From contig CAVEVQ010000003.1 of assembly GCA_963619325.1 (NCBI GenBank), forward strand, positions 1 to 64,000: DNA of 64,000 nucleotides, written 5' to 3'. Position numbers and translations under genes: made by a program. Every line of letters starts with the position of its first letter. The first letter of the stretch is position 1. Under the pieces are notes generated by a model. That model worked only from the letters and a program-made list of their open reading frames with translations, was not told where the DNA came from and searched no databases. The stretch comes from UBA1181 sp963619325. GTDB taxonomy: Bacteria; Bacteroidota; Bacteroidia; Bacteroidales; Paludibacteraceae. Of the stretch, positions 61,790 through 64,000 are shown piece after piece.

Positions 61790-62566
61790 TTATTTTCTGA
61801 TAATTCCGCGTTGTGAACCCTTTATAAAGTCAACAATGTACTTTACTTCAGGTATCAACTCACATTCTGCCTCAACCTTCTCAATCGCTTGAGTCGTGTT
61901 CAAATCAGACATATAAATTATACGATAGACGTTCATAATTTTTTCAATCGTCTCGTTGGTGAAATTACGTCTGGTAAGACCTACTTTATTGAGCATTTCA
62001 AACGACAACGGCTCACGCCCTGCCATAACGTATGGAGGCACATCCTTACCTACCTTCGATCCTCCCTGAATCATCACATGACCACCAATCCTAGTAAACT
62101 GGTGAACAAGTACACTACCAGAAAGAATTGCCCAATCATCAATAACGACTTCACCCGCAATTTGAGAGGCGTTGCCTATGATAATGTGATCCCCTAATCT
62201 ACAATCATGTGCAATATGCGTATAAGCCATCAACAAACAGTTTGATCCTACAACCGTTGTTCCTTTCGATGCTGTTCCACGATTTATGGTAGCACACTCT
62301 CTAACGGTTGTGTTATCACCTACTACGGCGGTTGTTTCCTCACCGACAAATTTCAAATCTTGAGGTATTGCGGAAACAACGGCATTAGGGAAAATTTTCA
62401 CGTTCTTTCCTATCCTCGCGCCACTCAAAACAGTGGCATGTGGCATAATAACAGTGCCATCCCCAATTTCTACATTCTTATCAACGTAAGCAAACGCTCC
62501 AACCTCTACATTTTCACCAATTTTTGCCTCGGGATGAACAAAAGCCAATTCGTTTATCATAGACAT
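61790..62566 (-). CDS. lpxA: UDP-N-acetylglucosamine acyltransferase
   Basis: 258-residue hexapeptide-repeat acyltransferase, first step of lipid A synthesis. The left-handed beta-helix repeats (IGENVEVGAFAYVDKNVEIG) span about 1-190; catalytic His lies in MAYTHIAHDCRLG (about 125), with the helical C-terminal domain including TRRNFTNE. It follows lpxC/fabZ with no gap, so the genes are co-transcribed. Confidence 0.97.
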   Translation of the reverse strand: MSMINELAFVHPEAKIGENVEVGAFAYVDKNVEIGDGTVIMPHATVLSGARIGKNVKIFPNAVVSAIPQDLKFVGEETTAVVGDNTTVRECATINRGTASKGTTVVGSNCLLMAYTHIAHDCRLGDHIIIGNASQIAGEVVIDDWAILSGSVLVHQFTRIGGHVMIQGGSKVGKDVPPYVMAGREPLSFEMLNKVGLTRRNFTNETIEKIMNVYRIIYMSDLNTTQAIEKVEAECELIPEVKYIVDFIKGSQRGIIRK

Positions 62567-63952
62567 TTATTTATTTTTCGTAATAAGAGCCAAAAACTCT
62601 GCCTCTGCACAAATCTTGTCTCCGACAATCGCATATCCCTTCATTGACGCACATCCTCTGCGAACATCTGTCGTCAAATCTAATTTGAAGATAACCGTAT
62701 CCCCCGGAACCACCTTGTGTCGGAATTTCACATTGTTGATGCTCAAAAAATAAGTTGAGTATTTCTCAGGTTCATCAACGGTGTTCAACACTAATATACC
62801 TCCTGTCTGGGCCATCGCCTCTACCAAAAGGACACCTGGCATAACAGGCTCTTGAGGAAAGTGTCCGCAAAAGAACGATTCGTTGCTGGATACACTTTTC
62901 ACTCCAACGACTCCACGCTCCTTCAATTCAATAATCTTATCAATCATCAACATTGGCCAACGATGAGGAAGAAGTTGGCGAATCCTATTGACATCCATCA
63001 ATGGCTCAGCCGTAGGGTCATACACAGGGAAAAGGATCTCCTGCTTCCTCAACTTCTTAAATACCTTCTTGGCGAAATCTGTGTTGACTGTGTGTCCCGG
63101 ACACGTTGCAATGATATGTCCCTTGATAGGCTTACCAATCAAAGCTAAATCTCCTATCACATCCAACAATTTGTGTCGTGCCGGCTCATTGTTGAAAGCC
63201 AAAGGACGTCTTTGCAAATAACCAAGGTCAGAAACTTGAATGCTTGGCATTCCAAGCAGAGATGTCAAATTATCAATTTGAGTCTGCTCCATAGGCTGGT
63301 CATAAATAACAATTGCGTTATCCAAATCACCACCCTTGATCAGATTATTCTTTAACAAAACCTCTATCTCGCGAACAAAAACAAATGTTCTACTTGCAGC
63401 TATCTCTTTTTTATAATCGCTTAACGAAAATAACTGAGCATATTGATTGGACAGGATTGGAGATGGGTACGACACCAAAACACTCACCTGGAAATCATCG
63501 CTTGGCAAGATTTGAAAAGTCGAAACACCATCAGCCGATTTATATTCCAACTTCTTTGTAACAACAAAATACTCACGCTCTGCCTTTTGCTCTTCTAACC
63601 CCACCTTCTCTATTTCCTCTACATAACAGATTGCACTACCGTCTAAAATTGGGACTTCAGGTTGGTTGACTTGAATCAGACAGTTATCTACCTGCATTGC
63701 ATACAACGCAGACATAATATGCTCAATAGTGCTTACTTTTACATCTCCGTCTGCAATCACAGTGCCTCTTGAAGTTTCAACAACATTCTCAGCCAAAGCA
63801 GCAACAACCGGCTGCCCTTCCAAATCAACACGTTGAAACTTGATTCCGTGATTCTCTGGAGCCGGATTAAACGTAACATCAATGTTTAAACCTGTATGCA
63901 ATCCTTTGCCGGAAAGCGAAAAGGCACTTTTTAGCGTATTTTGTTTAGGCAT
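62567..63952 (-). CDS. lpxC/fabZ: Bifunctional LpxC deacetylase / FabZ dehydratase
   Basis: 461-residue fusion typical of Bacteroidota. LpxC part (about 1-300): zinc His in VSTIEHIMSALYAM (about 78), ligands in RHKLLDVIGDLALIG (about 238) and catalytic His in CPGHTVN. FabZ part (about 315-461): LLPHRWPMLMIDKI, catalytic CGHFPQEPVMPGVLLVEAMA. LpxC deacetylates UDP-acyl-GlcNAc; FabZ dehydrates 3-hydroxyacyl-ACP, balancing lipid A and fatty acids. The fusion couples both at one level. Confidence 0.97.
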   Translation of the reverse strand: MPKQNTLKSAFSLSGKGLHTGLNIDVTFNPAPENHGIKFQRVDLEGQPVVAALAENVVETSRGTVIADGDVKVSTIEHIMSALYAMQVDNCLIQVNQPEVPILDGSAICYVEEIEKVGLEEQKAEREYFVVTKKLEYKSADGVSTFQILPSDDFQVSVLVSYPSPILSNQYAQLFSLSDYKKEIAASRTFVFVREIEVLLKNNLIKGGDLDNAIVIYDQPMEQTQIDNLTSLLGMPSIQVSDLGYLQRRPLAFNNEPARHKLLDVIGDLALIGKPIKGHIIATCPGHTVNTDFAKKVFKKLRKQEILFPVYDPTAEPLMDVNRIRQLLPHRWPMLMIDKIIELKERGVVGVKSVSSNESFFCGHFPQEPVMPGVLLVEAMAQTGGILVLNTVDEPEKYSTYFLSINNVKFRHKVVPGDTVIFKLDLTTDVRRGCASMKGYAIVGDKICAEAEFLALITKNK

Positions 63953-63955
63953 ATC

Positions 63956-64000
63956 TTATTTACTTAAATCATTTAACTTTTGTTGTAACTCTGCCACTTG
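63956..64000 (-). CDS. lpxD: C-terminal end of probable LpxD (partial)
   Basis: The last 14 codons of a minus-strand gene, QVAELQQKLNDLSK, end with TAA at 63958-63956, 3 bp before the lpxC/fabZ ATG. Helical C-termini like this occur in LpxD, and lpxD-lpxC/fabZ-lpxA is the standard order in Bacteroidota. The gene continues beyond the window; identity is inferred mainly from context. Confidence 0.6.
   Translation of the reverse strand, partial: QVAELQQKLNDLSK

Noticed and set aside
62567..63952. LpxC-FabZ fusion as a novelty
   Set aside because: This fusion is well known in Bacteroidota and is ordinary here.
1..64000. CRISPR arrays, insertion sequences, prophage genes or rRNA operons
   Set aside because: No regularly spaced direct repeats of CRISPR size, transposase or phage structural genes, or rRNA sequences were seen on reading both strands.

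Overview
The window is chromosomal DNA of a Bacteroidota bacterium, most likely order Bacteroidales. Signs are a hybrid two-component regulator (HTCS) on one polypeptide, an LpxC-FabZ fusion, a type III glutamine synthetase, a six-gene Na+-NQR operon, several families largely confined to Bacteroidota (GSCFA, DUF4491-like, DUF2582-like), weak Shine-Dalgarno signals, and repeated TAnnTTTG sequences (the Bacteroidetes -7 promoter element) upstream of genes and of the tRNA. No phage, insertion sequence or CRISPR array is visible. Genes are densely packed on both strands.

Layout. 1-8.4 kb: tail of a + strand gene, DegP protease, AlaS, a membrane-anchored M23 peptidase, a GSCFA hydrolase-like protein, the tRNA methylthiotransferase MtaB and a small winged-helix protein. 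8.7-16.9 kb (minus strand): a compact seven-gene operon, in transcription order a PqqD-like protein, an ATP-grasp ligase, a fold-III PLP decarboxylase, a urea-transporter-like membrane domain fused to an M23 peptidase, an outer-membrane-barrel-like protein, a TPR protein and a WYL regulator. This is the best candidate for an undescribed system. 17-23.6 kb (minus): an HTCS regulator, an ApbE flavin transferase and a porin-like protein, probably one operon. 23.8-27.9 kb: a lone 1354-residue protein with an AlbA_2/Schlafen-like domain. 28.07-28.15 kb: tRNA-Arg(ACG) with an unusual tertiary-pair swap.

28.2-33.2 kb (minus): TonB-like protein, RsmE, FolD, Ffh, an unknown exported protein and an MscS channel. 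33.3-35.4 kb: a steroid 5-alpha-reductase-like membrane enzyme followed by an Old Yellow Enzyme homologue, a possible steroid or bile-acid reducing pair. 35.4-40.3 kb: menaquinone genes menF, menD, menB, menC. 40.4-43.4 kb (minus): ppk-ppx polyphosphate pair. 43.6-47.8 kb (minus): two exported glycoside hydrolases (GHL10 and GH5), MtgA and a YhcH-family protein. 47.9-52 kb (minus): GlnN, a SpoU methyltransferase, a sirtuin and a coiled-coil protein. 52.2 kb: orphan Vsr endonuclease. 52.6-55.6 kb (minus): two proteins of unknown role, an epimerase and a glycosyltransferase. 55.7-61.7 kb (minus): nqrA-F. 61.8-64 kb (minus): lpxA, lpxC/fabZ and the 3' end of probable lpxD.

How the genes connect. 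Menaquinone from the Men pathway is a likely electron carrier in a cell with Na+-NQR. NQR subunits B and C need covalent FMN, and the ApbE at 21-22 kb is of the family that attaches it. AlaS, MtaB, RsmE, the SpoU enzyme and tRNA-Arg serve translation. LpxA/LpxC, MtgA, the M23 peptidases, the epimerase and the glycosyltransferase serve the envelope. All assignments come from reading translated sequence and remembered family motifs; no database search was run.
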